DNA of 64,000 nt from assembly GCF_032104385.1 (NCBI RefSeq), contig NZ_DAMCHJ010000013.1, forward strand, positions 1-64,000, in the 5' to 3' direction. The position numbers and the translations under genes were made by a program. Below the pieces are notes generated by a model. It made no database searches, was not told the origin of the DNA, and saw only the letters and a list, made by a program, of their open reading frames with translations. This DNA is from Tissierella sp032104385 (GTDB lineage: Bacteria; Bacillota; Clostridia; Tissierellales; Tissierellaceae). Of the stretch, positions 28,583 to 37,686 are shown one piece after another; the stretch's first letter is position 1, and every line of letters begins with the position of its first letter.

Positions 28583-30202
28583 ATGAAAGTCCTTATCATA
28601 GGTGGTGTAGCTGCTGGAACTAAGGTAGCTGCAAAATTAAAACGTGAGAATCGGAACATAGCGGTTACAATATTAACTGAAAGCAAGGATATCTCTTATG
28701 CAGGTTGTGGCCTACCTTATTATGTAGGTAATGTAATTCCTGATAGAGATGAACTAATTGTCAATACTCCAGAAAGCTTTATGGCATTGACAGGAGCAAA
28801 TGTACTTACAGAAACTAAAGTAACCAAAGTAAATCCTAAGGAAAATACAGTGGAAGCTTTAGACTTAAAAACAAATAGGACTAATACATATGAATATGAT
28901 AAATTAGTCATTGCTTCTGGTGCTCAACCAATAAAACCTCCTCTAGAAGGTGTAGATTTAGATGGTGTATTCTTTATGAGAACTCCAGATGATGCCATTT
29001 CATTAAGAGATGCTATTGAAGCAGGGAAAATCAAACGTGCTGTAGTAGTTGGGGGAGGATTTATAGGACTTGAAGTAGCAGAAAATCTAGCACTTCAGGG
29101 AATTAATTCTACTGTAATAGATATGGCAGACATGGTACCACCAGGGTTCGAGCCTGAATTTACCGAATATATTGCGGATCATTTAGCTGAACATGGGATT
29201 ATGATCTTCACTGGTACAAAATTAGAAGCAATTATAGGTGAAGATAAGGTTGAAAAAATTAAAACTGATAAACGCACTATGAAGGCAGACGCTGTTATTC
29301 TCTCCATAGGTATTCGTGCTAATACAGGATTTTTAGCTGATACTGATATTGAATTAATGCCAAATAGAACTATAAAAGTAAATAGCAATTTCCAAACCAA
29401 TTATGAAAATATTTATGCAGTTGGGGACTGTGCTACTGTAACCAATAAAATAACCAGTAAACCCGCTTGGTCTCCAATGGGTTCTACTGCTAATATTGCC
29501 GGTCGTATTTTAGCTAAAAATATTAACGGTGAATCCTTTAATTATGGTGGAGTTCTTGGAACTGCAGTTGCTAAATTGCCTAATCTTAATATTGGTAGAA
29601 CTGGACTTACAGAAAATGCTGCTAAAGATGTTGGTTATGATGTAATTAGTGTTGTAACTGTTGTAGATGATAAGGCTCACTACTATCCAGATGCTTCATT
29701 TTTCATAGTTAAAATGTTAGCTGATAGAAATACTAAAAAACTATTAGGTTTACAGGTTTTAGGAAAAGGTGCTGTAGATAAGATGGTAGATATTGCTGTA
29801 ACTGCAATTACTTTGGGAGCTACTTTAGAGGATATTGAAAATATGGATTTAGCATATGCTCCTCCATTTTCAACTGCAATTCATCCTTTTGCACATACTG
29901 TAAATGTCCTATTAAATAAGATAAATGGTAATTTTAATACTATTACTCCTTATGAATTTGCAAATGATAAGGCAGAAGAATATAAGATAATTGATGCATC
30001 TATTGTTCCATCTTTAAAGGGTATTCCTTATATTGATCTTTCCAAAGTAGAAGGAGAATTACCAGAGTATAAAAAAGACGAAAAATTATTGCTAGTTTGT
30101 TCCAAGGGAAAAAGAGCCTATATGTTGCAAAATCGTTTAAAATATTTTGGCTATACTAACACTTTAGTCCTTGAAGGCGGCACAATATTAAATAAAATAT
30201 AA
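28583..30202 (+). CDS. CoA-disulfide reductase-like flavoprotein with C-terminal rhodanese domain
   Basis: 539 aa. FAD-binding start KVLIIGGVAAGTKVA, the redox-active cysteine Cys42 in YAGCGLPYY, an NAD(P) site AVVVGGGFIGLEVAENLA and the FAD-closing YAVGDCATV. A rhodanese domain occupies the last 70 residues, with catalytic Cys506 in CSKGKRA. Relatives reduce CoA-disulfide, polysulfide or CoA-persulfide with NAD(P)H. The ATG has AGGAG upstream. It is 25 bp before the siroheme reductase, so it may also pass electrons to that enzyme. The exact sulfur substrate is inferred. Confidence 0.88.
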   Translation: MKVLIIGGVAAGTKVAAKLKRENRNIAVTILTESKDISYAGCGLPYYVGNVIPDRDELIVNTPESFMALTGANVLTETKVTKVNPKENTVEALDLKTNRTNTYEYDKLVIASGAQPIKPPLEGVDLDGVFFMRTPDDAISLRDAIEAGKIKRAVVVGGGFIGLEVAENLALQGINSTVIDMADMVPPGFEPEFTEYIADHLAEHGIMIFTGTKLEAIIGEDKVEKIKTDKRTMKADAVILSIGIRANTGFLADTDIELMPNRTIKVNSNFQTNYENIYAVGDCATVTNKITSKPAWSPMGSTANIAGRILAKNINGESFNYGGVLGTAVAKLPNLNIGRTGLTENAAKDVGYDVISVVTVVDDKAHYYPDASFFIVKMLADRNTKKLLGLQVLGKGAVDKMVDIAVTAITLGATLEDIENMDLAYAPPFSTAIHPFAHTVNVLLNKINGNFNTITPYEFANDKAEEYKIIDASIVPSLKGIPYIDLSKVEGELPEYKKDEKLLLVCSKGKRAYMLQNRLKYFGYTNTLVLEGGTILNKI

Positions 30203-30227
30203 TATAAATTTTAGGGGGTAAATGAAT

Positions 30228-31181
30228 ATGGCGAGTTTAACAATTAGTCCAGAAAATCAGAAAAAAGTAAAAGCATTAGGTTTCCTTGCTAATAAAGGCA
30301 CAGATAATTTTTCCGGTAGAATAATTACTGTAAATGGAAAAATCACCGCTGCACAAAATAAATGTATTTCAGAAGCTGCAGAACTTTTTGGAAATGGCAC
30401 TGTAACTTTTACATCAAGATTAACAATAGAATGTCCTGGAATTCCTTATGATAAAATTGAAGACTTTAGATCTTATCTTGCAAAAGAAGGTCTACAAACA
30501 GGTGGTACTGGTTCTAAAGTACGTCCAGTAGTTTCTTGTAAAGGTACAACTTGTCAATATGGTTTAATTGATACTTTTGATTTATCTGAAAAAATTCATG
30601 AAAAATTCTTCAATGGTTATTCTAATGTAAAGTTACCACATAAATTTAAAATCGGTGTAGGAGGATGTCCAAATAACTGTATGAAGCCTAGCCTAAATGA
30701 TTTAGGAATCGTAGGACAAAAAATACCTAATTACGACAGTGAATTATGCAACGGTTGTAGAGTATGTGGAGTAGAAAATATTTGTGCAGTTCATGCTGCT
30801 AAGGTTACTGACGGAATCTTAACAATTGATGAAGAAATATGTAATAACTGCGGACGTTGTGTTGGTGCCTGTCATTTTGATGCTATCCCAGACGGACAAG
30901 TAGGATATAAGGTATATATAGGGGGCAGATGGGGTAAGCTTGTTAACCATGGAATTCCTTTAAATAAAATATTTACTTCTGAAGAAGAAGTTATGGATAT
31001 AATTGAAAAAACTATACTTTTCTTTAGAGAACAAGGTGAAACTGGAGAGCGTTTATCTCAAACCATAGAAAGAATTGGTTTTGAAAATGTTGAATCTCAA
31101 CTATTATCTAAGGATCTTTTAGAAAGAAAAGAAGAAATAATAAATGCTGATCTTCATTTAGTTGGTGGAGCTACTTGCTAA
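30228..31181 (+). CDS. Siroheme sulfite (or nitrite) reductase with two [4Fe-4S] ferredoxin motifs, AsrC-like
   Basis: 317 aa from the ATG at 30228, preferred because AGGGGG is 9 bases upstream; an ATG at 30222 is also possible. The siroheme/Fe-S ligands are VVSCKGTTCQYG and GGCPNNCMKPS. A ferredoxin insert then gives two clusters, CNGCRVCGVENIC and CNNCGRCVGAC. This architecture matches AsrC of anaerobic sulfite reductases. AsrA and AsrB are absent, so the upstream flavoprotein may be the electron partner. Sulfite is favoured over nitrite because of the rhodanese domain and the YeiH neighbour, but the sequence alone does not settle it. Confidence 0.85.
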   Translation: MASLTISPENQKKVKALGFLANKGTDNFSGRIITVNGKITAAQNKCISEAAELFGNGTVTFTSRLTIECPGIPYDKIEDFRSYLAKEGLQTGGTGSKVRPVVSCKGTTCQYGLIDTFDLSEKIHEKFFNGYSNVKLPHKFKIGVGGCPNNCMKPSLNDLGIVGQKIPNYDSELCNGCRVCGVENICAVHAAKVTDGILTIDEEICNNCGRCVGACHFDAIPDGQVGYKVYIGGRWGKLVNHGIPLNKIFTSEEEVMDIIEKTILFFREQGETGERLSQTIERIGFENVESQLLSKDLLERKEEIINADLHLVGGATC

Positions 31182-31192
31182 TTAATCACAAA

Positions 31193-31240
31193 ATTATCCA
31201 AAGGGTAGATTTTATGTCTATCCTTTGGATAATAATTATT
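31193..31240 (+). terminator. Terminator after the siroheme reductase
   Basis: 17-bp arms, ATTATCCAAAGG (from 31193) with CCTTTGGATAAT (ending 31233), then a T-rich stretch. It partly separates yeiH from the upstream pair. Confidence 0.8.
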
Positions 31241-31313
31241 TTTTAATTTTTTTCGTCTTTTTTTTAACATTGTTTGATATTATTTTTTCATTATCTTATA
31301 AGGGGGAAGAAAT

Positions 31314-32348
31314 ATGAATAGTAAAAAACTCTTTGGTATTGTTCTTTGTATTGGGATTGCTGTTTTAGCCACTTTTATAGGTGGAATGCAAAATATAGTT
31401 GGTGCTCCAATGATTGGTTTGTTCATAGGTATGCTTATACTAAATATTATGCCTTCTATAGATAAAGAAATTAAATCTGGGGCATATTATGCTGGAAAGA
31501 AGTTTTTAAAATGGGGAATTGTATTAGCTGGTGCAACTCTTAATTTTAAACAGGTATTGGGTTATGGTGCTAAGGCATTACCCCTACTTCTTTTCAATAT
31601 TTGCTTATCATTTACTGTAGCTTATTTTGTGGGTAAAAAATTGGAACTATCAACTAATACTTGTACATTAGTTGGTGGTGGCAGTTGTATTTGTGGGGGG
31701 ACTGCAATTGCAACTTTAGCTTCAATTATTAAGGCTAAGGAAACTGAAATTGCGTATGCTATGACTGCTATATTTTTATTTGATATCTTAGCTGCTTTAC
31801 TTTATCCTTATTTAGCTGGATTCATGGGATTGACTCCTAACCAATTTGGATTTTTAGCAGGTGCAGCTATAAATGATACTTCCAGTGTTGCTGCAGCTGA
31901 GGCTACTTACAATGTTTTAAATAATCTTGATTCAAGTTTAGCTATTACTATTAAACTTGCAAGAACCAGTCTACTAATTCTTGTTTCTATAGTTGCTACA
32001 ATTGTAACTGTAAAAAATGAATCTAAAGCAAACAAAGATAGTGGAGAACAAATGTCTATAGGTCAAACTGTTATGAAGGTTTTCCCATGGTTTATAGTTG
32101 TTTTCTTAGGTATGGCTATATTAAATACTTTAGGAGTATTTAGCATTATTCCAGGAGCTTCAAAATTCTTTAAAACTGGTTATAAATTCTTAATAACAAC
32201 GGCCTTAGCTGGTGTTGGATTTAAAATTCATTTTAAGGACCTTTTCACAAAAGGAACTAAGCCTATTATCCTTGGTGGCTGTACTTGGGCCGCAGTTGCT
32301 ATATCATCCTTACTATTTATTACAATCTTTTCTAATTATATAGGCTAA
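31314..32348 (+). CDS. YeiH-family putative sulfate/sulfite exporter
   Basis: 344 aa with about ten hydrophobic segments, preceded by AGGGGGAAG. The family signatures LVGGGSCICGGTAIA and AGAAINDTSSVAAA are present. YeiH/UPF0324 proteins are usually annotated as sulfate exporters. In enterobacteria yeiH lies beside yeiE, and here a YeiE-like LysR and a sulfite reductase-like gene are close by. Export of sulfite or another sulfur oxyanion is the likely role, inferred rather than shown. Confidence 0.85.
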   Translation: MNSKKLFGIVLCIGIAVLATFIGGMQNIVGAPMIGLFIGMLILNIMPSIDKEIKSGAYYAGKKFLKWGIVLAGATLNFKQVLGYGAKALPLLLFNICLSFTVAYFVGKKLELSTNTCTLVGGGSCICGGTAIATLASIIKAKETEIAYAMTAIFLFDILAALLYPYLAGFMGLTPNQFGFLAGAAINDTSSVAAAEATYNVLNNLDSSLAITIKLARTSLLILVSIVATIVTVKNESKANKDSGEQMSIGQTVMKVFPWFIVVFLGMAILNTLGVFSIIPGASKFFKTGYKFLITTALAGVGFKIHFKDLFTKGTKPIILGGCTWAAVAISSLLFITIFSNYIG

Positions 32349-32352
32349 TCTT

Positions 32353-32385
32353 AAAAGACCTAGGAATATATCCTAGGTCTTATTT
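32353..32385. terminator. Bidirectional terminator
   Basis: AAGACCTAGGA and TCCTAGGTCTT form a strong stem between the convergent yeiH-like and hemL genes, with A and T runs on either side. Confidence 0.85.
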
Positions 32386-32389
32386 TAAT

Positions 32390-33679
32390 TTATTTAATTG
32401 CTTTTAAGGCCTCATAGTTCGCCTTTATAGTATATTCTAAATCCTCATTCGTATGTGCAGTAGATAAAAACATACATTCAAATTGAGCTGGCGGAAGCAT
32501 TATTCCTCTATTTAGCATTTCCTTAAAATATTTGGCATAAAGATTGGTATCGCATCTTTGTACATCATCATAATTATTAAATGGTCCTTCTCCAAAGAAT
32601 AGAGTAAGCATATTTTTAAACCTAACTATTGTAGCATTTAAACCTGTTTTTTTAATATTCTCAGCAATGCCTTTTTCCAACTTTATAGCCATTTCTTCCA
32701 TATTCTCATATATATTTTTATCCCTTTGCAATAGCTTTAAATTCTTATATCCCATATGCATAGCTAGTGGGTTTCCTGAAAGGGTTCCTGCTTGATATAC
32801 TCCACCAAGGGGAGATACCATTTCCATTATCTCTTTTTTCCCGCCATATGCTCCTACTGGAAATCCGCCTCCTATAATCTTACCAAAACAAGCCATATCT
32901 GGCTCTATTTTATATACTTCACTAGCTCCACCATATGCAATTCTAAAACCAGTAATTACTTCGTCAAATATAAGTACAGAGTTATATTTCTTTGTTATTT
33001 CTCTAAGTCCCTTTAAGAATTCTATTTTAGCTGGCACCAAGCCCATATTTCCAGCTACTGGCTCTACAATTACAGCTGCTATATCTTTTCCATACTTCTC
33101 AAATGTTTCCTCTAAATCCTCTAAATCATTATACTTACATACTATGGTATTCTTTACAATTTCTTCTGGTACCCCTAAACTTGTAGGAACTCCATAGGTT
33201 ATAGTTCCAGAACCAGATTTTACAAGAAGAGAATCATTATGTCCATGATAGCACCCTTCAAATTTTACTATTTTATTCCTATTGGTATATCCTCTAGCCA
33301 CTCTTATGGCACTCATAGTAGCTTCAGTACCTGAATTAACCATTCTTACCATATCTATAGCTGGATAAGACTCTACCATTAACTTTGCCATATCTACTTC
33401 AATCTTTGTAGGTAATCCAAAGCTTAGTCCATCTTTTATTATATCTTCTATTCCTTCCATAAGTTCTTCATTTGAATGACCTAAGATAGCTGGTCCCCAT
33501 GAGCCTATATAGTCTATATAGGTATTGCCATCTTCATCCTCTATTTTACTTTTGTAACCCTTCTTAATAAAAACTGGTGCTGTATTTACAGATTTAAAAG
33601 CTCTAACAGGGCTATTTACTCCCCCTGGAATATACTTTATTCCCTTTTCATATATCTTTTTAGATTTTTCAAAATTCAA
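32390..33679 (-). CDS. hemL: Glutamate-1-semialdehyde 2,1-aminomutase
   Basis: 429 aa from a TTG at 33679, chosen because AAGGGGG lies 8 bases upstream and the length then matches the usual 430 aa; the longer frame to 33730 overlaps hemB. PLP enzyme making 5-aminolevulinate in the C5 pathway. The marks are YIPGGVNSPVRAF, VNSGTEATMSAIR, FDEVITGFR and the PLP lysine in FGKIIGGGFPVGA. Last gene of the tetrapyrrole operon. Confidence 0.95.
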   Translation of the reverse strand: MNFEKSKKIYEKGIKYIPGGVNSPVRAFKSVNTAPVFIKKGYKSKIEDEDGNTYIDYIGSWGPAILGHSNEELMEGIEDIIKDGLSFGLPTKIEVDMAKLMVESYPAIDMVRMVNSGTEATMSAIRVARGYTNRNKIVKFEGCYHGHNDSLLVKSGSGTITYGVPTSLGVPEEIVKNTIVCKYNDLEDLEETFEKYGKDIAAVIVEPVAGNMGLVPAKIEFLKGLREITKKYNSVLIFDEVITGFRIAYGGASEVYKIEPDMACFGKIIGGGFPVGAYGGKKEIMEMVSPLGGVYQAGTLSGNPLAMHMGYKNLKLLQRDKNIYENMEEMAIKLEKGIAENIKKTGLNATIVRFKNMLTLFFGEGPFNNYDDVQRCDTNLYAKYFKEMLNRGIMLPPAQFECMFLSTAHTNEDLEYTIKANYEALKAIK

Positions 33680-33698
33680 CTTTCCAACCCCCTTATTT

Positions 33699-34658
33699 TT
33701 ATTTAAAAGATTTTGCCACATCCTTAGCAAAATATGAAATAATAATATCTGCTCCTGCTCTTTTTATTGAAGTTAGTACTTCCATTATTATTTCTTCTCC
33801 CACAAGTCCATTTTCTATTGCATTTTTTATCATGGAATATTCTCCACTTACATTATAGGCTGCAATTGGCATATTAAAATTATCCTTAACCCTTCTTATT
33901 ATATCAAGATAGGAAAGGGCAGGTTTTACCATCACAATATCTGCTCCTTCTTCTATATCGTACATTACCTCTCTTATGGCTTCATTAGAATTCGCAGGAT
34001 CCATTTGGTAGGACTTCCTATCTCCCCATTGAGGAGCAGAATCTGCCGCTTCTCTAAAAGGGCCATAGAAGGCTGATGCATATTTAGCACTATATGCCAT
34101 TATTGGAGTCATTTCAAATCCATTTTCATCTAACATTTTTCTTATATATCCAACTCTCCCATCCATCATATCTGATGGTGCTACCATATCTGCTCCTGCC
34201 TCCACATGACTAAGGGCTATTTTACCTAAATATGGCAAAGTTTTATCGTTATCTACATATCCAGTATTCAATACAATCCCACAATGTCCATGGGATGTAT
34301 ACTCACACATACATACATCTGTTACTATATAAATTTCAGGGAACTTCTTTTTAATCTCTCTTATTGCTCTTTGGATAATACCATGACTTGAATAGGCTTC
34401 AGAACCTATATTATCTTTATCATTTGGTATGCCAAATAATATTATAGATTTTATACCTAAATCTATGATTTCTTTTATTTCATCTAAAACCTTATCTATG
34501 GAAAAATGATAAACTCCCTTCATAGAGGAAATTTCTCTTTTTATATTTTCCCCTTCTACAATAAATAATGGATATATAAAATCATCTACTGATAATTTAG
34601 TCTCCCTAACCATATCTCTAATGGAGGAATTTCTTCTTAATCTTCTAGTTCTATTCAT
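33699..34658 (-). CDS. hemB: Delta-aminolevulinic acid dehydratase (porphobilinogen synthase)
   Basis: 319 aa, normal length. It condenses two 5-aminolevulinates to porphobilinogen. The zinc-type cysteine cluster is present (TDVCMCEYTSHGHCG), so it is the metal-cysteine form. The Schiff-base lysine lies in VMVKPALSYLD and the other active lysine in AYSAKYASAFYGPFR. Its ATG directly follows the stop of the cobA/hemD gene, so translation is coupled. Confidence 0.95.
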   Translation of the reverse strand: MNRTRRLRRNSSIRDMVRETKLSVDDFIYPLFIVEGENIKREISSMKGVYHFSIDKVLDEIKEIIDLGIKSIILFGIPNDKDNIGSEAYSSHGIIQRAIREIKKKFPEIYIVTDVCMCEYTSHGHCGIVLNTGYVDNDKTLPYLGKIALSHVEAGADMVAPSDMMDGRVGYIRKMLDENGFEMTPIMAYSAKYASAFYGPFREAADSAPQWGDRKSYQMDPANSNEAIREVMYDIEEGADIVMVKPALSYLDIIRRVKDNFNMPIAAYNVSGEYSMIKNAIENGLVGEEIIMEVLTSIKRAGADIIISYFAKDVAKSFK

Positions 34659-36158
34659 TTATCTTTTCTCCTTCATAAGTAATTCTAATATTCCATCTAC
34701 TGTATAGGTTTCAGCTTGTTCATATACAGTAAATCCTCTCTCCTCTATGGTCTTAGTAGTAATTGGTCCTATGGATATTATTTTACCTTTATCCAAAACC
34801 CATCTATTATCTGCTAGTATTTCAATAAAATTCGTAAATGTTGATGAAGATGTAAACAATAAATAATATGAGTCTAATTCATTTATGGAATTTATTATTT
34901 CTTCTTTACTTTCCTCACTTTTTATAGTATCGTAGATTTTTATTTCATGTACTAAGGAAATTTTAGATAGTTCCTCTACTAATTCCCTTCTGCCAATTTT
35001 TGCCCTTGTAATTAGTATCTTATCATCTTTAGTCAATACCTTTTTCAATTTATCAACTAAACTTTCTCCTACAAATTCTTCTGGAATAAAATCCACATTT
35101 ATACCATATTTTCTAATGGCATTTGCCGTTTTATCCCCTACAGCCGCAATCTTTATTCCAGCCATATCTCTGATATCTTCCCCAATATCAAAAAATCTCT
35201 TAAAGAAAATATCAACTCCCCTAACACTGGTGAATACCATATATGAATATCTTTTAATATTTCTGATTGCTTCATTTAATTCCTCATTAGGGATTATTTC
35301 CTCTATCTTTATAGTAGGGAATGATATAACATTTCCACCTAATTCTTCTATTCTTCTTATTGTATCTATTGCATGGCTCTTTTCTCTAGTAACTACTATA
35401 TTTCTTCCTAATAATGGCTTTCTTTCATAGAAATTTAATTTCTTTCTTAAATTTACCACATCTCCTATTACTATTAAACTTGGAGGTTTTATATTTTCTT
35501 CTATTGCTTTTTCATATATATTAGAAAGATTACCTTCTACTACCTGCTGCATAGGAGTAGTTCCCCAGTTTACAATGGCTACAGGAGTTTCCCTATCTTT
35601 ACCATGTTTTAATAATTTTTCCGTTATTTCCTTTAAATTTGAAACACCCATTAAGAAAACCAAGGTTCCTTTTAAAGCTCCTAGGGACTTCCAGTCTAAT
35701 TCATCATTTTCATCCTTTAGATGTCCAGTAATTACATGAAAAGATGTAGCTATTCCTCTATGAGTAATAGGAATTCCTGCATAGGCAAGACCGGCAATAG
35801 CCGAGGTAACACCTGGCACTACCTCAAAATCTATTCCTCTGTCATAAAGGTACTCTGCCTCTTCCCCACCTCGCCCGAAAACATAAGGATCTCCGCCTTT
35901 AAGCCTTGCAACTACATATCCTTTATTAGCTTCTTGGAATATTATTTCATTTATCTCATTCTGGGTTTTTGTATGATTACTAGAAGCTTTTCCCACATAA
36001 ATTAGTTTGCATCTTTCTTTAAGTCCTTCTAATAATTTAGGACTGGCTAGTCTATCATATACTACTACATCTGCTTTCTTTAAATACATTGAGCCCTTCA
36101 ATGTTATCAAGCCTGCATCTCCTGGACCTGCCCCTATTAAATATACCTTTCCTTTCAT
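34659..36158 (-). CDS. cobA/hemD: Fused uroporphyrinogen-III methyltransferase / uroporphyrinogen-III synthase
   Basis: 499 aa with two enzymes in one chain. Residues about 1-240 are the SAM-dependent methyltransferase: VYLIGAGPGDAGLITLKG, DRLASP, RLKGGDPYVFGRGGEEAE and PVAIVNWGTTPMQ. From about 250, uroporphyrinogen-III synthase begins at LLGRNIVVTREKSHA and ends near TYTVDGILELL. Such fusions are common in clostridia and send the pathway towards precorrin-2 for siroheme or cobalamin. The start ATG overlaps the hemC stop (ATGA type). Confidence 0.95.
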   Translation of the reverse strand: MKGKVYLIGAGPGDAGLITLKGSMYLKKADVVVYDRLASPKLLEGLKERCKLIYVGKASSNHTKTQNEINEIIFQEANKGYVVARLKGGDPYVFGRGGEEAEYLYDRGIDFEVVPGVTSAIAGLAYAGIPITHRGIATSFHVITGHLKDENDELDWKSLGALKGTLVFLMGVSNLKEITEKLLKHGKDRETPVAIVNWGTTPMQQVVEGNLSNIYEKAIEENIKPPSLIVIGDVVNLRKKLNFYERKPLLGRNIVVTREKSHAIDTIRRIEELGGNVISFPTIKIEEIIPNEELNEAIRNIKRYSYMVFTSVRGVDIFFKRFFDIGEDIRDMAGIKIAAVGDKTANAIRKYGINVDFIPEEFVGESLVDKLKKVLTKDDKILITRAKIGRRELVEELSKISLVHEIKIYDTIKSEESKEEIINSINELDSYYLLFTSSSTFTNFIEILADNRWVLDKGKIISIGPITTKTIEERGFTVYEQAETYTVDGILELLMKEKR

Positions 36159-37057
36159 TGCCTATTCATCTCCTTAACCATATCTTTGGCTAATCTATAT
36201 CCCATTTCTTCTATGGAATCTAAGTTTCCTTCCATAGCTCTTCTTATTAAAACTTCTCCGTCTACTGTCCCTAAAAGTCCCTCTAGATATATCTTGTCGC
36301 CTATAATATCACAGTATGCTCCTACTGGTATATGGCAGCTTCCGCCTACCCCCTTTAAAAACGCCCTTTCAACGGTTTTTTGGACTTCTGTTTTTCTATG
36401 GGAAATACATTTCAAAATATTATCAATTCTATTATCATTTTCTCTAACTTCAATTGCTAATATCCCTTGTGTAGGTGATGGTAATACTATATCCTTATCT
36501 AGATAGACTACTCTTTCTCCTAAATCTAACCCTAATCTATTAATTCCCGCGGCAGCTAATATCACTCCATCTAGATTTTCTTCTTCTATTTTCCTTATTC
36601 TTGTTTCTATATTTCCCCTTATTCCCACTACTTCCAAATCTGGTCTATATTGTAGTATTTGGTACTTCCTTCTTTTACTGCCTGTCCCTATTTTTCCCCC
36701 AAAGGGTATATCTTTTATACTGTTTGTCCCTTCTCTTAAAATTAATACATCCCTATAATCTTCTCTCTTCGGTGAAAAAGATAACTTTAATCCCTCTGGA
36801 AGTTCCCCTGGCATATCCTTCATACTATGTACAGCCATATCTATAGTCCCATCTAATAATTCCTTTTCTATTTCCTTGGTAAATATCTCCTTACCACCTA
36901 TTTTATCAATAGGAAGATCCTTTACTATATCTCCTTTTGTTTTTATTATCCTCAGCTCACATTCAATGTCTGGATAAGCATTTTCTATACTATCTATAAC
37001 CATATTTGTTTGTGTCAAGGCTAATTTACTTCCTCTAGTACCCACTATTATTTTCAT
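36155..37057 (-). CDS. hemC: Porphobilinogen deaminase (hydroxymethylbilane synthase)
   Basis: 300 aa, usual length. It polymerises four porphobilinogens to hydroxymethylbilane. The marks are GTRGSKLALTQT at the N-terminus, KEIEKELLDGTIDMAVHSMKD with the catalytic Asp, and the cofactor-binding cysteine in GVGGSCHIPVGAY. AAGGAG precedes the ATG. It overlaps the next gene by four bases. Confidence 0.95.
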   Translation of the reverse strand: MKIIVGTRGSKLALTQTNMVIDSIENAYPDIECELRIIKTKGDIVKDLPIDKIGGKEIFTKEIEKELLDGTIDMAVHSMKDMPGELPEGLKLSFSPKREDYRDVLILREGTNSIKDIPFGGKIGTGSKRRKYQILQYRPDLEVVGIRGNIETRIRKIEEENLDGVILAAAGINRLGLDLGERVVYLDKDIVLPSPTQGILAIEVRENDNRIDNILKCISHRKTEVQKTVERAFLKGVGGSCHIPVGAYCDIIGDKIYLEGLLGTVDGEVLIRRAMEGNLDSIEEMGYRLAKDMVKEMNRQ

Positions 37058-37080
37058 ATCATCAATTCTCCTTATGTAAT

Positions 37081-37677
37081 CTAATCCTTAAGCTTTATTA
37101 AAAATTCTTTTAGCTCATCTATGTTTAAGTTTAGAGCATGATCCATTATTTCTTTTTTTTCTTCCCTATACTTATCTAAAATTAAATATCTTATTTCTTC
37201 TAGAGTATCTAAATATTCTTTATTGAATTTCTTGTAACTGTCTTCCATATCCATTCTTATTTTCTTACTCAAATACGGAAAACTTCCCATTGTAGAAATA
37301 GAAATGGTTATAGCATCATTATTTATAATGGAAGGAGTTATAAAATCAGAATCCTCTTTGCTATCAACAATATTTACCAATATATCCAAACTCTTACAGT
37401 CTTCTGAAATCTGTTTATTTACTTTCCTAGAAGACGTTGCACCTATTACTAAAAATGCACCTTCAATATATTTTTTATTATATTCATCATATATAAAATC
37501 TAATTTTTCTTTATATCTTTCTTTTAGCTCCTGAAACTTTTGGATATTATTAGGACTTAAAATCATTACATTACCTCCAAATTCCAAAAGTTTTTTTGTT
37601 TTTCTATGAGCTACTTCCCCACCACCAACAACTATAATACATTTGTTACTAATATCTATCATTATTGGATAAAACAT
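37081..37677 (-). CDS. Precorrin-2 dehydrogenase (siroheme synthase N-terminal type)
   Basis: 198 aa. NAD-dependent oxidation of precorrin-2 to sirohydrochlorin, the step before iron insertion. The Rossmann motif is IIVVGGGEVAHRKTKKLL. Then LVIGATSSRKVNKQISEDCK and the segment DFITPSIINNDAITISISTMG match the SirC/Met8/CysG-N family. Some members also act as ferrochelatase; no separate chelatase is in the window. This gene shows that the operon leads to siroheme or cobalamin rather than haem. Confidence 0.9.
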   Translation of the reverse strand: MFYPIMIDISNKCIIVVGGGEVAHRKTKKLLEFGGNVMILSPNNIQKFQELKERYKEKLDFIYDEYNKKYIEGAFLVIGATSSRKVNKQISEDCKSLDILVNIVDSKEDSDFITPSIINNDAITISISTMGSFPYLSKKIRMDMEDSYKKFNKEYLDTLEEIRYLILDKYREEKKEIMDHALNLNIDELKEFLIKLKD

Positions 37678-37686
37678 AGTCCACCT

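Noticed and set aside
33679..33730. Longer N-terminus for hemL
   Set aside because: It overlaps hemB, lacks a ribosome site and exceeds the normal family length.
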